DNA of 33,946 nucleotides from the NCBI GenBank assembly GCA_036522835.1, contig DATDFB010000227.1:1-33946 (forward strand), read 5' to 3'. Below the pieces are notes generated by a model that made no database searches, had not been told where the DNA came from, and worked only from the letters and a program-made list of their open reading frames with translations. This DNA comes from DATDFB01 sp036522835 (GTDB lineage Bacteria > Acidobacteriota > Thermoanaerobaculia > Gp7-AA8). The position numbers and the translations under genes were made by a program. Positions 21,042 through 28,660 of this stretch are shown here, piece after piece (the stretch's first letter is position 1; each line of letters begins with the position of its first letter).

Positions 21042-21707
21042 ATGCGCAAGTCGTTGGTCGTTCTCGTTCTTCTCCTCATCCCCGCGTCACTTTTCGCACA
21101 GGATTGGCGCAACCGGCGCGCGCCGCGCGACCGCTATGGCTATGGCAGTCTGGAAAACAAATTCGAGCTGACGCCGTTCGTCGGCTACACCTGGGGCGGC
21201 ACGATCTACGGCGACCAGACCAACGTCTTCGATCAGGACGTCGACGCCGCCAGCTCCGGCAACATCGGCGTCGACTTCTCCATCCCCCTGCGTCAGGGCT
21301 TCAAGCTCGAGCTGATGGCCACGCACCAGAACACCGACCTGCAGACCGGCAACGGCGGCCTGTTCCGGCCGAACAATACCGTGGCCAGCATGGACGTCAA
21401 TTACTACCAGGCCGGCATCCAGATCCCGTTCAACACCGGCCGCAACGTCTATCCGTTCGTGATCGTCACGGCGGGCGTGGCGAACCTCAGCCCGAACATC
21501 AGCGGCGTGTCGTCGGCGACGCGCTTCGCCATGTCGGCGGGCGGCGGGGTGAAGGTGCCGATCAATCCGAACATGGGCTTCCGTTTCGACATCCGCGGCT
21601 ACGTGACTCAGCTCGGCAACGACTCCGCCTGCAACTCCTGCTACTACGGCTACAACAACACGTTCTATCAGGGACAGGCGAATCTCGGCGTGTTCTTCTC
21701 GTTCTGA
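21042..21707 (+). CDS. Outer membrane beta-barrel protein
   Basis: A 221-residue protein with a signal peptide (MRKSLVVLVLLLIPASLFAQ). The start at 21042 is supported by GGAGG 8 bp upstream. The mature part alternates polar and hydrophobic residues in strands such as FELTPFVGYTWGGTIYG, NIGVDFSIPLRQGFKLELMA, YYQAGIQIPFNTGRNVYPFV and GFRFDIRGYVTQ. It ends GQANLGVFFSF, with the terminal Phe of the BamA-recognised signal. An 8-strand OmpA/OmpW-like barrel is the simplest reading. Two Cys (NDSACNSCYYG) in the last loop could form a disulfide. The function is unknown. A REP-like hairpin begins directly after the TGA stop. Confidence 0.88.
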   Translation: MRKSLVVLVLLLIPASLFAQDWRNRRAPRDRYGYGSLENKFELTPFVGYTWGGTIYGDQTNVFDQDVDAASSGNIGVDFSIPLRQGFKLELMATHQNTDLQTGNGGLFRPNNTVASMDVNYYQAGIQIPFNTGRNVYPFVIVTAGVANLSPNISGVSSATRFAMSAGGGVKVPINPNMGFRFDIRGYVTQLGNDSACNSCYYGYNNTFYQGQANLGVFFSF

Positions 21708-21733
21708 TGTGGGCGCACGCCGTGCGCCCCTAC
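21708..21733. repeat. REP-like hairpin shared with 31521-31568
   Basis: The core GGGCGCACGCCGTGCGCCC (21711-21729) is an 8-bp stem with a 3-base loop, flanked by CTAC. It fills the gap between two convergent stop codons. The TAG stop of the ABC permease is formed by the CTA of the element itself. No T-tract follows. Confidence 0.85.
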
Positions 21734-22767
21734 TGCCAGCGGAAGATCTTCACGCCGGCGGTGAACGTCACCAGACCCCACACGACGAGCCACAGCATCT
21801 TCGGACCGATCTGCGCGAGCGTCATGGCATCGTTCATGACGCCGCGCAGCGCGTCGTTGAGGAGCGTGAGCGGCAGCGCCTTGATCAGCGGCTTCACGGC
21901 GTCAGGGAAGCGCTCGTAGGAGAAGAAGACGCCGGAGCAGAGCCACATCGGCATCATGATGAGGTTCATCAGGCCGCTGGCCGCCTCGATCGTCCGCGCG
22001 CGCGAGGCGGTGAGGAGGCCCAGGCCGGAGAAGGCAAAGCCTCCGACGATGCAGAGAAACGCCAGCGTGGCCACCGAGCCGTTCACGCGCACGCCGAAGA
22101 CGAGCCAGCCGAAGACGACGAGCACGCCGACTTCGAGCACGAGAAAGACGACGCGCGAGAGGAAGTGCGAGAGCACGTAGTCGCGCTTGCGCATGGGCGT
22201 GGCGATGAAACGCTTCAGGAGCTTCTTCATGCGCGCGTTGACGATGACGAAGCCCGTCCCCCACATGCCGGTACCCATGAGGTTCATGCCGAGAAGGCCG
22301 GGGAGGAGGAAGTCGATGTAGCGCGCGCCCTGCTCGTGCACGAAGGCCTGCGACGGCGCGAGCGGATCGCGGCGGCCGGCGGCGCGCTGCAGGGCGTCAT
22401 CGACGGCGCTGCGCGCCGTCAGCGCGTCGGGGCGAGTCTTGTCGTACGCGTAGACGAGCGCCGCGTCGCCGCTGACGAGGAGCGAGATACGGCCGTGGCG
22501 CAGAGCGTCGTCGCCGTCGGTGACGATGCGCGGCTGCAGCGCCGGCGATTTCTGCAGCGCGGCGAGCCGCTGCTGCGCCATCGGTCCGGCCGCGACGCCC
22601 ACCGGAACCTTGTCCGGCGCCTTGTCGCGGAAGGCGAAGCCGAGGACGAGCGCGAGGAGCAGCGGGAATCCGAAGACCCAGAAGATCGCCTCGGTCTCGC
22701 GCAGGAACTCCTTCGTCCGCGCGCGGGCGAGCTCGATGATCGGCGGCCCGATCTTGCTAGGTGTCAC
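21730..22767 (-). CDS. ABC-2 type transporter permease
   Basis: A 345-residue permease of the ABC-2/YhhJ-NatB class. TM1 is at about 29-47 (IFWVFGFPLLLALVLGFAF), then an extracytoplasmic domain (about 50-150) with VPVGVAAGPMAQQRLAAL. TM segments follow from about residue 170 onward (YIDFLLPGLLGMNLMGTGMW, FLVLEVGVLVVFGWLVFGV, ATLAFLCIVGGFAFSGLGLL, LMNLIMMPMWLCSGVFF), and the last one ends near the C-terminus. The E-R-F-P motif after TM5 is typical. It pairs with the ATPase whose 3' end overlaps its start by 11 bp. The substrate is unknown; export of a drug, lipid or polysaccharide is usual for the family. Confidence 0.9.
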   Translation of the reverse strand: MTPSKIGPPIIELARARTKEFLRETEAIFWVFGFPLLLALVLGFAFRDKAPDKVPVGVAAGPMAQQRLAALQKSPALQPRIVTDGDDALRHGRISLLVSGDAALVYAYDKTRPDALTARSAVDDALQRAAGRRDPLAPSQAFVHEQGARYIDFLLPGLLGMNLMGTGMWGTGFVIVNARMKKLLKRFIATPMRKRDYVLSHFLSRVVFLVLEVGVLVVFGWLVFGVRVNGSVATLAFLCIVGGFAFSGLGLLTASRARTIEAASGLMNLIMMPMWLCSGVFFSYERFPDAVKPLIKALPLTLLNDALRGVMNDAMTLAQIGPKMLWLVVWGLVTFTAGVKIFRWQ

Positions 22768-23683
22768 GGAGCTCCCTTCCGGTGAGCGACACGAACAAAT
22801 CTTCGAGCGTGGCCTCGTGCGTCGACAGCGTCAGGAGCTTCGCCCCACTCCTCTCGATCACGTTGATCACCCGCGGCACCGCCTCGGCGAGTGAATCGAC
22901 GCGCAGTTGCCACGCGTCGCCGTGCTGGGCGATGCCGTGGCAGCCGGGCAGATCGGCGCACGCCGACGCCGGCAGCGGTGGTTCGCTCGTGAACTCGATG
23001 ATGTTGCGCGCTTCGAGCTTGGCGATGAGCTCCGCCGGTGTGCCGAGGGCGATGAGGTGGCCGTGGTCGACGATGGCGATGCGGTCGCAGAGGCGTTGCG
23101 CCTCTTCCATGTAGTGCGTCGTCAGCAGCACCGTGCCGCCCTTCTGCTGGCGGAACTGCGCGACGACTTCCCACAGCTGCAGGCGGCTCTGCGGATCGAG
23201 GCCGGTGGTCGGCTCGTCGAGGAAGAGGATGTCGGGATCGCCGACGAGCGCGCAGGCGACGGCCAGACGCTGTTTCTGCCCGCCGGAGAGCTTGCCGACG
23301 CGCGCGTTGCGCTTCTCGTCGAGCGAGAGCTCGTGCATCAGCGCGTCAGGGTCGGGTCCGTTGCGGTAAAACGAGCGAAAGAGCCGCAGGGTCTCGTACG
23401 TCGTCAGCTTCTCGGCGAGCTGCGTCTCCTGCAGCGAGACGCCCATGCGCTCGCGCAGCTCGCGCTCGTTCTCTTTCCAGGTCATGCCGAGGACGCGCAC
23501 TTCGCCGGAGTCGGGCGTGGTGAGGCCCTCGAGGATCTCGATGGTCGTGGTTTTGCCGGCGCCGTTGGGACCGAGGAGGCCGAAGCATTCGCCGCGCGCG
23601 ACGGTGAGGTCGAGACCGTCGACGGCCTTCACGTCGGCAAAGTATTTGCGCAGGTCGCGGCAGGAGATCGCTGGTTCCGTCAC
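22757..23683 (-). CDS. ABC transporter ATP-binding protein (ABC-2 exporter)
   Basis: A 308-residue ATPase of the CcmA/NodI/DrrA type. The start is GTG 23683 (MTEPAISCRDLRKYF); longer frames run antisense through the divergent oxidoreductase. Walker A LLGPNGAGKTT is at about 36-46, the Q-loop is in GVSLQETQL, the signature KLSGGQKQRL at 131-140, Walker B DILFLDEPTTGLDPQ at about 147-161, and the switch His in LLTTHYMEEA. The C-terminal 80 residues form the accessory domain of DrrA-like ATPases (VIERSGAKLLTLSTHEATLE, then DLFVSLTGRELRD). It forms an exporter with the following permease (11-bp overlap). The start is 24 bp from the divergent oxidoreductase gene. Confidence 0.93.
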   Translation of the reverse strand: MTEPAISCRDLRKYFADVKAVDGLDLTVARGECFGLLGPNGAGKTTTIEILEGLTTPDSGEVRVLGMTWKENERELRERMGVSLQETQLAEKLTTYETLRLFRSFYRNGPDPDALMHELSLDEKRNARVGKLSGGQKQRLAVACALVGDPDILFLDEPTTGLDPQSRLQLWEVVAQFRQQKGGTVLLTTHYMEEAQRLCDRIAIVDHGHLIALGTPAELIAKLEARNIIEFTSEPPLPASACADLPGCHGIAQHGDAWQLRVDSLAEAVPRVINVIERSGAKLLTLSTHEATLEDLFVSLTGRELRDT

Positions 23684-23707
23684 GATGGAGACGCGCAATA
23701 CTACGAC

Positions 23708-24589
23708 ATGCTTCGCATCCACGTTCGCGCCGCGGGAGTCAATCGCGCCGACCTTCTCCAGCGCGAAGGCCACTACCCGCCTCCGCCCGGCGCGTCGGAG
23801 ATTCTTGGTCTGGAGTGCGCCGGCGACGTGATCGAAGTCGGCGGCAACGCGAGCGGCTGGAAGATCGGCGACCGCGCGATGGCGCTGCTCGCCGGCGGCG
23901 GCTACGCGGAGGAGGTCGTGGTCGATGCCGGCGCGGCGATGCACGTGCCGCCGGCCCTGACGTGGGAAGAAGCGGGCGCACTGCCCGAGGTCTTTCTCAC
24001 CGCGTATCTCAACGTCTTCATGCTGGCGCGGGCGAAGGCGGGCGAGACGCTGCTCGTGCACGGCGGCGGCAGCGGCGTCGGCACGGCGGCGACGACGCTC
24101 GGGAAACTGGCCGGGCTGCGGGTGATCGTGACCGCCGGCTCAGCCGAGAAGTGCGCGCGCTGCCTCGCGCACGGCGCCGACGTGGCCATCAACTACAACG
24201 AGGAGGACTTCGTCGCGCGCGCCAAGCCGGCCGACGTGATCCTCGACCACATCGGCGCGCGCTACCTGCCGCGCGACCTCGAGGCGCTGGCCACCGGCGG
24301 CCGCGTGGTGATCATCGGCTCGATGGGCGGCGGAGGGACGATCGACCTCGACGTGACCGCGCTCCTCGGCAAGCGCCAGCAGATCATCGGCTCGACCCTC
24401 CGCGCCCGCCCACCCGAGGAGAAGGCGGAGATCGTCGCGTCATTCCTGGCGCGCTTCGGCGCGGACTTGCAAGCGGGACGCGTGCGGCCGGTGATCGACT
24501 CGGTGTTCCCGATCGCCGAGATGGACGCGGCGCACGAGCGGATGCGCGGCGATCACTTCGGAAAGATCGTGCTCACGCGCAGCGCTTGA
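23708..24589 (+). CDS. NAD(P)H quinone oxidoreductase, PIG3 type, N-terminally short
   Basis: A 293-residue zinc-free medium-chain reductase. The first residues MLRIHVRAAGVNRADLLQRE correspond to about position 30 of normal PIG3-type enzymes. GHYPPPPGASEILGLECAGD, then WKIGDRAMALLAGGGYAE, the NADPH loop HGGGSGVGTAATTLG (118-132), AGSAEKCARCLAHGADVAIN and GSTLRARPPEEK follow as expected to the end (DHFGKIVLT). The missing part is the first beta-hairpin (usually MKA..., GGPEVL..., PGEVL). The coding region of the divergent ABC ATPase begins 24 bp upstream, so there is no room for it. The enzyme may be a functional short form or a truncated gene. The 3' end overlaps the convergent ankyrin gene by 17 bp. 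Confidence 0.85.
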   Translation: MLRIHVRAAGVNRADLLQREGHYPPPPGASEILGLECAGDVIEVGGNASGWKIGDRAMALLAGGGYAEEVVVDAGAAMHVPPALTWEEAGALPEVFLTAYLNVFMLARAKAGETLLVHGGGSGVGTAATTLGKLAGLRVIVTAGSAEKCARCLAHGADVAINYNEEDFVARAKPADVILDHIGARYLPRDLEALATGGRVVIIGSMGGGGTIDLDVTALLGKRQQIIGSTLRARPPEEKAEIVASFLARFGADLQAGRVRPVIDSVFPIAEMDAAHERMRGDHFGKIVLTRSA

Positions 24590-25088
24590 CCCGTGCCCAC
24601 CACGACCGCCCGTTCGGCTGCGACGGGTCCGCCGCGAGGAGGGCGTGCGCGGCGTCATCCTGGCAGCGGAAGACGGTGAAGCCGTCGATGTCGTTGATGC
24701 CGTCGCGGGCGTAATCGAGGGCAGTCGCGCCGCGGTCGTCCGCCGCGCGTGCGTTCGCGCCGTGCGCGAGGAGGAGCTTGACCATGTCGGCGTGGCCGTA
24801 GCCGGCGGCCATCATCAGTGGCGTGTAGCCGCGGGGATAGCCGCGATTGGGGTCTGCACCCGCGTCGAGCAGCGCCGCCGCCGTGCCGAGCTGGTGCTTG
24901 TGCACCGCATGCAGCAGCGCGGGCCAGTCGTTCACGCCGGTGCGCTGGTTCGGGTCGGCGCCCTCTTTGAGGAGCCGGGCCACGAGCGCGGCGTTGCCGT
25001 CGCGGGCGGCGGTGATGAGCGGACTTTCGTTGCGCGCGGAGTTCCAACCGCAAGAGGTGAGGAAGAGGAACAGGAGGATGGTTCGCAT
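24573..25088 (-). CDS. Ankyrin-repeat lipoprotein
   Basis: A 171-residue protein. The N-terminus MRTILLFLFLTSCGW is a lipoprotein signal with Cys13 at the lipobox LTSC. Three to four ankyrin repeats follow: SPLITAARDGNAALVARLLK, WPALLHAVHKHQLGTAAALL, YTPLMMAAGYGHADMVKLLL and GATALDYARDG. The C-terminal part (DIDGFTVFRCQDDAAHALLA) is unique. Ankyrin stacks mediate protein-protein contacts; the partner is unknown and would be in the envelope. The start at 25088 is preferred because the signal starts there. A promoter-like TTGACA and TACAAA pair lies upstream inside the end of the Nudix gene. Confidence 0.87.
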   Translation of the reverse strand: MRTILLFLFLTSCGWNSARNESPLITAARDGNAALVARLLKEGADPNQRTGVNDWPALLHAVHKHQLGTAAALLDAGADPNRGYPRGYTPLMMAAGYGHADMVKLLLAHGANARAADDRGATALDYARDGINDIDGFTVFRCQDDAAHALLAADPSQPNGRSWWARVKRCA

Positions 25089-25096
25089 GTCCTCAA

Positions 25097-25123
25097 TTTG
25101 TATCAAGCACTTTACGTTGTCAA
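25097..25123 (-). promoter_or_regulatory. Promoter of the ankyrin lipoprotein gene
   Basis: On the minus strand a consensus TTGACA (25123-25118) is followed after 15 bp by TACAAA (25102-25097), which ends 8 bp before the ATG. GAGG lies too close to the start to serve as a normal Shine-Dalgarno site, so a leaderless or very short leader is likely. The -35 box lies inside the last codons of the Nudix gene. Confidence 0.5.
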
Positions 25124-25594
25124 GTAGCGCACCTTCAAATCGACGAGAATTCCCTTCGCTTCTTTCCGCCGCAGCCACGCGTCGAGCTCGTTTCGCGGCA
25201 CGAGATGCACCGTGATCGTCTCGCCGCCCACGCCTCCGCCCTCCCCGATCCTCCGCAATCCTCGGGCGCGCACGAGGTGCACGATCTCCGAGGTGATGCC
25301 GGGGGAGGTCGGGCCGCTGGCGACGCGCTCGACCGTGTCGCAGGCGAAGCCGGCCTCCTCCTCGAGCTCCTGGCGCGCAATCGTTTCGACGTCCTTCGAT
25401 GAATCGAGCAGACCGGCCACCAAGTCGATGACGTGCGCGTCGACGGGGCGGCGATACTGCTCCGTCAGCACGACGTCGCCGTCGTCGGTGATGGCGATGA
25501 CCGCCACCGCCTCCGCCGCATTCTTCCGCTCGACGAATTCCCAGCCGTCGCGCTCGCGCACGGCGACGTGCTTCCCTTCGAAAATGGTTCGCAT
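25112..25594 (-). CDS. Nudix hydrolase (ADP-ribose pyrophosphatase-like)
   Basis: A 160-residue Nudix protein. VAVIAITDDGDVVLTEQYRR and PVDAHVIDLVAGLLD are typical of ADP-ribose pyrophosphatases (the Q-Y-R motif). The Nudix box reads GLLDSSKDVETIARQELEEE then AGF. The metal-binding Glu residues of the E-L-E-E core are present, but the first Glu of the consensus is Lys and the R-E pair is Q-E. The Pro-Gly pair SGPTSPGITSEIVHLV is the usual substrate loop. The ATG overlaps the stop of the Crp-like gene (TGATG), so it is the second gene of that operon and may depend on translation that the frameshift disturbs. Confidence 0.9.
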   Translation of the reverse strand: MRTIFEGKHVAVRERDGWEFVERKNAAEAVAVIAITDDGDVVLTEQYRRPVDAHVIDLVAGLLDSSKDVETIARQELEEEAGFACDTVERVASGPTSPGITSEIVHLVRARGLRRIGEGGGVGGETITVHLVPRNELDAWLRRKEAKGILVDLKVRYLTT

Positions 25595-26329
25595 CAGTCG
25601 ATCGCGGCGCGCCGCCCCTTCGCCACGGGCGCGAAGCCGAGCGCGCGCTCGTATTCCTCCGCCGCGGTACGGTAGCACTCGCAGCTCATCTCCTCGAGAA
25701 GGCGGCGGTCGAGCACGGCGACGCGGTTGCGGCGATGCTCGATCGCACCGCTCCGCGTGAGCTCCCGGATGGCCTCGTTGATGCCGGCGCGGCGCGAGGC
25801 GAGCATGCGCGAAAGGAACTCCTGCGTGACCGACATCTCGTCGCTGCCGACGCGGTCGTGCAGCAGCAGGAGCCAGTGCGCGAGCCGTTTCACGATGACG
25901 TGCAGCCGGTTGCACGCGGCGAGCTGCGCGATGCCGCCGAGGTAGGCGGCGAGGTAACGGTGGAAGACGGCGCGCGCCGCCGCGCTGGAGTCGACAATCC
26001 CGCGCACGACCGTGGCATCGACGACTGCGGTATAGCCGCGCCCCTGCGTCAGCCCTTCGAGCGCGTTGTCGGCCACGCCGAGAAGCGACATCACCGAGAC
26101 CGTTCCTTCGCGGGCCGACCATCGCCACTTCGACCGAGGAGCCGTCCTCGAGGTTGCGGATCATCGAGATCACCGCGTCGAGCGTAAAGAAGATATGAAT
26201 GCCGTCGCCGGCCTCGAAGATCCGCTGCGATAGCTGCAGCTCGGTGACGGTCGCGCTGCGGCCGAGCTCGGCGATCGCGTCTGCCGGAAGCGCGCGGATC
26301 AGCAAGTTTTCGGTGAGGCTCGGTTGCAC
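25594..26329 (-). pseudogene. Crp/Fnr-family regulator interrupted by a one-base insertion
   Basis: The gene starts at GTG 26329 (QPSLTENLLIRALPADAIAE) and shows a cyclic-nucleotide-binding domain (LSQRIFEAGDGIHIFFTLDA, then VISMIRNLEDGSSVEVAMVG). It then leaves the frame at the GGG run 26112-26114. Removing one base restores V-G-R-E-G-T-V-S-V-M-S-L-L-G and continues through ALEGLTQGRGYTAVVDATVV. The dimer helix (LAACNRLHVIVKRLAHWLLL) and the winged helix (MSVTQEFLSRMLASRRAGIN, then EAIRELTRSGAIEHRRNRVA) follow, to the stop at 25594-25596. All domains of a full regulator of about 244 residues are there. Either the gene is newly broken or the assembly has one extra base. The second part alone (from ATG 26094) would lack the effector domain. 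Confidence 0.85.
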
Positions 26330-26691
26330 ATCCTGGCATCCGCAATCTGCTCGCGGCGGTCCTGACGCGCGACGGCGTTGCGCACGAGTCCGCCGGCGAC
26401 GGAGCCGAGGCCATCGAGCGGCTGCGGCGGCGCGACTTCGACGCCGTCGTCCTCGACCTCCTGCTGCCGCAGCGAAACGGCTTCGAAGTGCTGCGCTTCC
26501 TCGAGGCGGAGCGCCCGCATCTGTTGCCGCGCGTCGTCGTCATCACCGCCGCGGCGGAATCGACTCTGCGCGACTTCGAAGACCGCACGCGCGTCGCCGC
26601 GGTGCCGCGCAAGCCGTTCGACATCGCCGCTTTCTCCGACGCGGTCAGAAGAGCGAGGCCTGCGCGCTCGGACGGCGGAACGCCGCCGTAG
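26324..26691 (+). pseudogene. Response regulator receiver domain with a small 5' deletion
   Basis: From GIRNLLAAVLTRDGVAHESA onward the frame is a normal receiver domain. It has GDGAEAIERLRRRDFDAVVL, the phosphorylated Asp in VVLDLLLPQRNGFEVL, the Thr in VVVITAAAES and the Lys in VPRKPFDIAAF. It ends after a short tail at 26689-26691. The part before it should read about M-H-I-L-V-V-D-D-D-P. TTG CAC ATC CTG (26324-26335) matches M-H-I-L, but the following 18-19 bases with the acidic pair are missing and the frame is shifted by one. No start codon lies in the good frame before residue 55. The gene is therefore most likely inactive. The 3' end overlaps the convergent radical SAM gene by 47 bp. 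Confidence 0.7.
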
Positions 26692-27688
26692 AGAGGTCGA
26701 TGTCTTTCTCGTTGAGGTGCGCGCGACGGCAGCTCACCTCGAAGATGGTCCCGATCTGATCGGCGAAGATCCCTTTGCCGCGCTGGCGGACGCGCCACTG
26801 CGGATCGTAGAGCTTGCCGCCGCGAAGATCGCGCACGCGGTTGAGCACTTTCTCCTTGCGGTCGGGGAAGCGCTCCTCGAGCCACTTCTCGAAGATCGGC
26901 GCGACGGCCCACGGCAGGCGCAGCACGACGAAGCCGGCATTCGTCGCGCCGACATCGGCGGCGGCTTGCAGGATCTTCGGCATCTCGTGATCGGTGATCG
27001 CCGGGATCACCGGCGCGACCATGACGGAGCAGGGGATGCCGGCTTTCGTCAGCGCTTCGAGGGCGGCGAGGCGCAACTCCGGCGTCGACGCGCGCGGCTC
27101 CATGATGCGGGCCAGCTCGGGATCGAGCGTGGTGATGGAGATCGCCACCGACGCGGCGTTGACGGCGGCGAGCTCGCGCAGGATATCGATGTCGCGCGTA
27201 ACGAGGTGGTTCTTGGTGATGAGCGACGTCGGGTTCTTGAACTCGTTCAGCACCATCAGGCAGCGGCGCGTGATCTCGAGCTTCCGCTCGATCGGCTGGT
27301 AGCAGTCGGTCACGCCGCTGATGGCGATCGTCTCCGGGATCCAGCGCGGCGACATCAGCTCCGCGCGAAGGAGCTCCGGCGCGTCCTCCTTTACCAGGAT
27401 CTTCGTCTCGAAGTCGAGGCCGGCGGAGAGCCCGAGGTATTCGTGTGTGGGGCGGGCGAAGCAGTAGCTGCAGCCGTGCTCGCAGCCGCGGTAGGGATTG
27501 ATGCTGGCGTCGAAGCCGACGTCGGGGGAATCGTTGCGGGCAATGATGGTGCGCGTCGGGTCGCGCATGTAGATCGTGCGCGGCGCGCCATCGTCCGGCG
27601 GGGCCTCGTCGTCGGGCACGTAGGCAAGCGACTCGAAGCGGTTTTGCGGATTCCAACTGGCGCCGCGGCCGTGGAGGGCGTCAGACAT
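26645..27688 (-). CDS. Radical SAM protein, PA0069/Rv2578c family
   Basis: A 347-residue protein. After an N-terminal segment with HGRGASWNPQNRFESLAYVP, the [4Fe-4S] motif C69-x3-C73-x2-C76 lies in INPYRGCEHGCSYCFARPTH. KILVKEDAPELLRAELMSPR, IAISGVTDCYQPIERKLEIT, ITKNHLVTRDIDIL and VAISITTLDPELARIMEPRA follow, typical of the PA0069-type family, which is related to spore photoproduct lyase-like radical SAM proteins. The substrate is not known. The start overlaps the 3' end of the alcohol dehydrogenase gene by 8 bp, so the two are cotranscribed and probably coupled. Confidence 0.93.
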   Translation of the reverse strand: MSDALHGRGASWNPQNRFESLAYVPDDEAPPDDGAPRTIYMRDPTRTIIARNDSPDVGFDASINPYRGCEHGCSYCFARPTHEYLGLSAGLDFETKILVKEDAPELLRAELMSPRWIPETIAISGVTDCYQPIERKLEITRRCLMVLNEFKNPTSLITKNHLVTRDIDILRELAAVNAASVAISITTLDPELARIMEPRASTPELRLAALEALTKAGIPCSVMVAPVIPAITDHEMPKILQAAADVGATNAGFVVLRLPWAVAPIFEKWLEERFPDRKEKVLNRVRDLRGGKLYDPQWRVRQRGKGIFADQIGTIFEVSCRRAHLNEKDIDLSTAAFRRPSAQASLF

Positions 27689-28628
27689 GGAGCACCGCCG
27701 TGCCGGTCAACTCTCCGGATCGTAGAGCGCGCAATGCCTCATTCGCTTGCTCGAGCGGATAGGCCGTGCGCTCGGTGGCGACGCGCAGCGTTTTGAGACG
27801 CGCGAAGAGCTCTTCGCCGTCGCGCCGCGTGAGGTTCGCGACGGAGCGGACGACGCGCTCGCCCCACAGCAGCTCGTACGGGAACGACGGGATGTCGCTC
27901 ATATGGATGCCGGCGCAGACAACGGTGCCGCCCTTCGCGACATTGCGCAGCGCGCGAACGACGAGCTCGCCCGCCGGCGCGAAGATGATGGCGGCGTCGA
28001 GCGGCTGCGCATCGGCGGAGCCGCCCGCCCACACGGCGCCCATGCGCCGGGCGAAGGCTTGCGCGGCCACATCGCCGTCGCGGGTGAAGGCGTAGACCTC
28101 GCGCCCGTCGGCGGCGGCGATCTGGGCGATGATCTGCGCCGCGGAGCCGAAACCATAGAAGCCGAGCCGCTTCGCGTCTCCGGCCATGCGGTAGGCGCGA
28201 AATCCGATCAGGCCCGCGCAGAGGAGCGGCGCGGCCTCATCGTCGCTGTAGTCGTCCGGCAGCTCGAAGCAAAACCGCTCATCCGCCACCGCCACCTCGG
28301 CGTATCCGCCGTCGAGCGTGTAGCCGGTGAAGCGCGCGCGGTCGCAAAGATTCTCGCGCCCGCTGACGCAGTACGCGCAGACGCCGCACGTCCAGCCGAG
28401 CCAGGGCACGCCGAGGCGGCGGCCGCGGTCGTCGACGCCGACGATCTGATGGCCGAGGATGAGCGGCAGCTTCGGCTCCGGCAGCTCGCCGTCGGCGACG
28501 TGGAGGTCGGTGCGGCAGACGGCGCAGACGTTGACGCGCAGGCGAAGCTGCCCGTCGCCCGCGGTGGGCGGCGGGACGTCGCGCAGCGCCAGAGGCGCGC
28601 GCGGCCGGTCGAGAAGCATGGCACGCAC
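27681..28628 (-). CDS. Zinc-dependent alcohol dehydrogenase, adh_fam_2 type
   Basis: A 315-residue medium-chain dehydrogenase. The start GTG 28628 (MRAMLLDRPRAPLALRDVPP) matches the usual family start better than the ATG nine bases later. The catalytic zinc site has Cys38 (VCAVCRTDLHVADGELP) and His60 (LILGHQIVG, with Gln where most ADHs have Glu). Structural zinc cysteines are at 81, 84, 87 and 95 (GWTCGVCAYCVSGRENLCDR). The nucleotide domain has RLGFYGFGSAAQIIAQIAAA. VPWLGWTCG is characteristic of this subfamily. It lies 32 bp behind the GNAT gene and overlaps the radical SAM gene. Confidence 0.9.
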   Translation of the reverse strand: MRAMLLDRPRAPLALRDVPPPTAGDGQLRLRVNVCAVCRTDLHVADGELPEPKLPLILGHQIVGVDDRGRRLGVPWLGWTCGVCAYCVSGRENLCDRARFTGYTLDGGYAEVAVADERFCFELPDDYSDDEAAPLLCAGLIGFRAYRMAGDAKRLGFYGFGSAAQIIAQIAAADGREVYAFTRDGDVAAQAFARRMGAVWAGGSADAQPLDAAIIFAPAGELVVRALRNVAKGGTVVCAGIHMSDIPSFPYELLWGERVVRSVANLTRRDGEELFARLKTLRVATERTAYPLEQANEALRALRSGELTGTAVLHV

Positions 28629-28660
28629 CAGGTCGAGCGTAGCGTGCGCGTCAAGTTTTT

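Noticed and set aside
25112..26329. One long fusion protein of a Crp-like N-terminus and a Nudix hydrolase
   Set aside because: The joining segment is out-of-frame Crp sequence (Arg/Ala-rich). Removing one base restores a normal Crp protein, and the Nudix gene has its own start.
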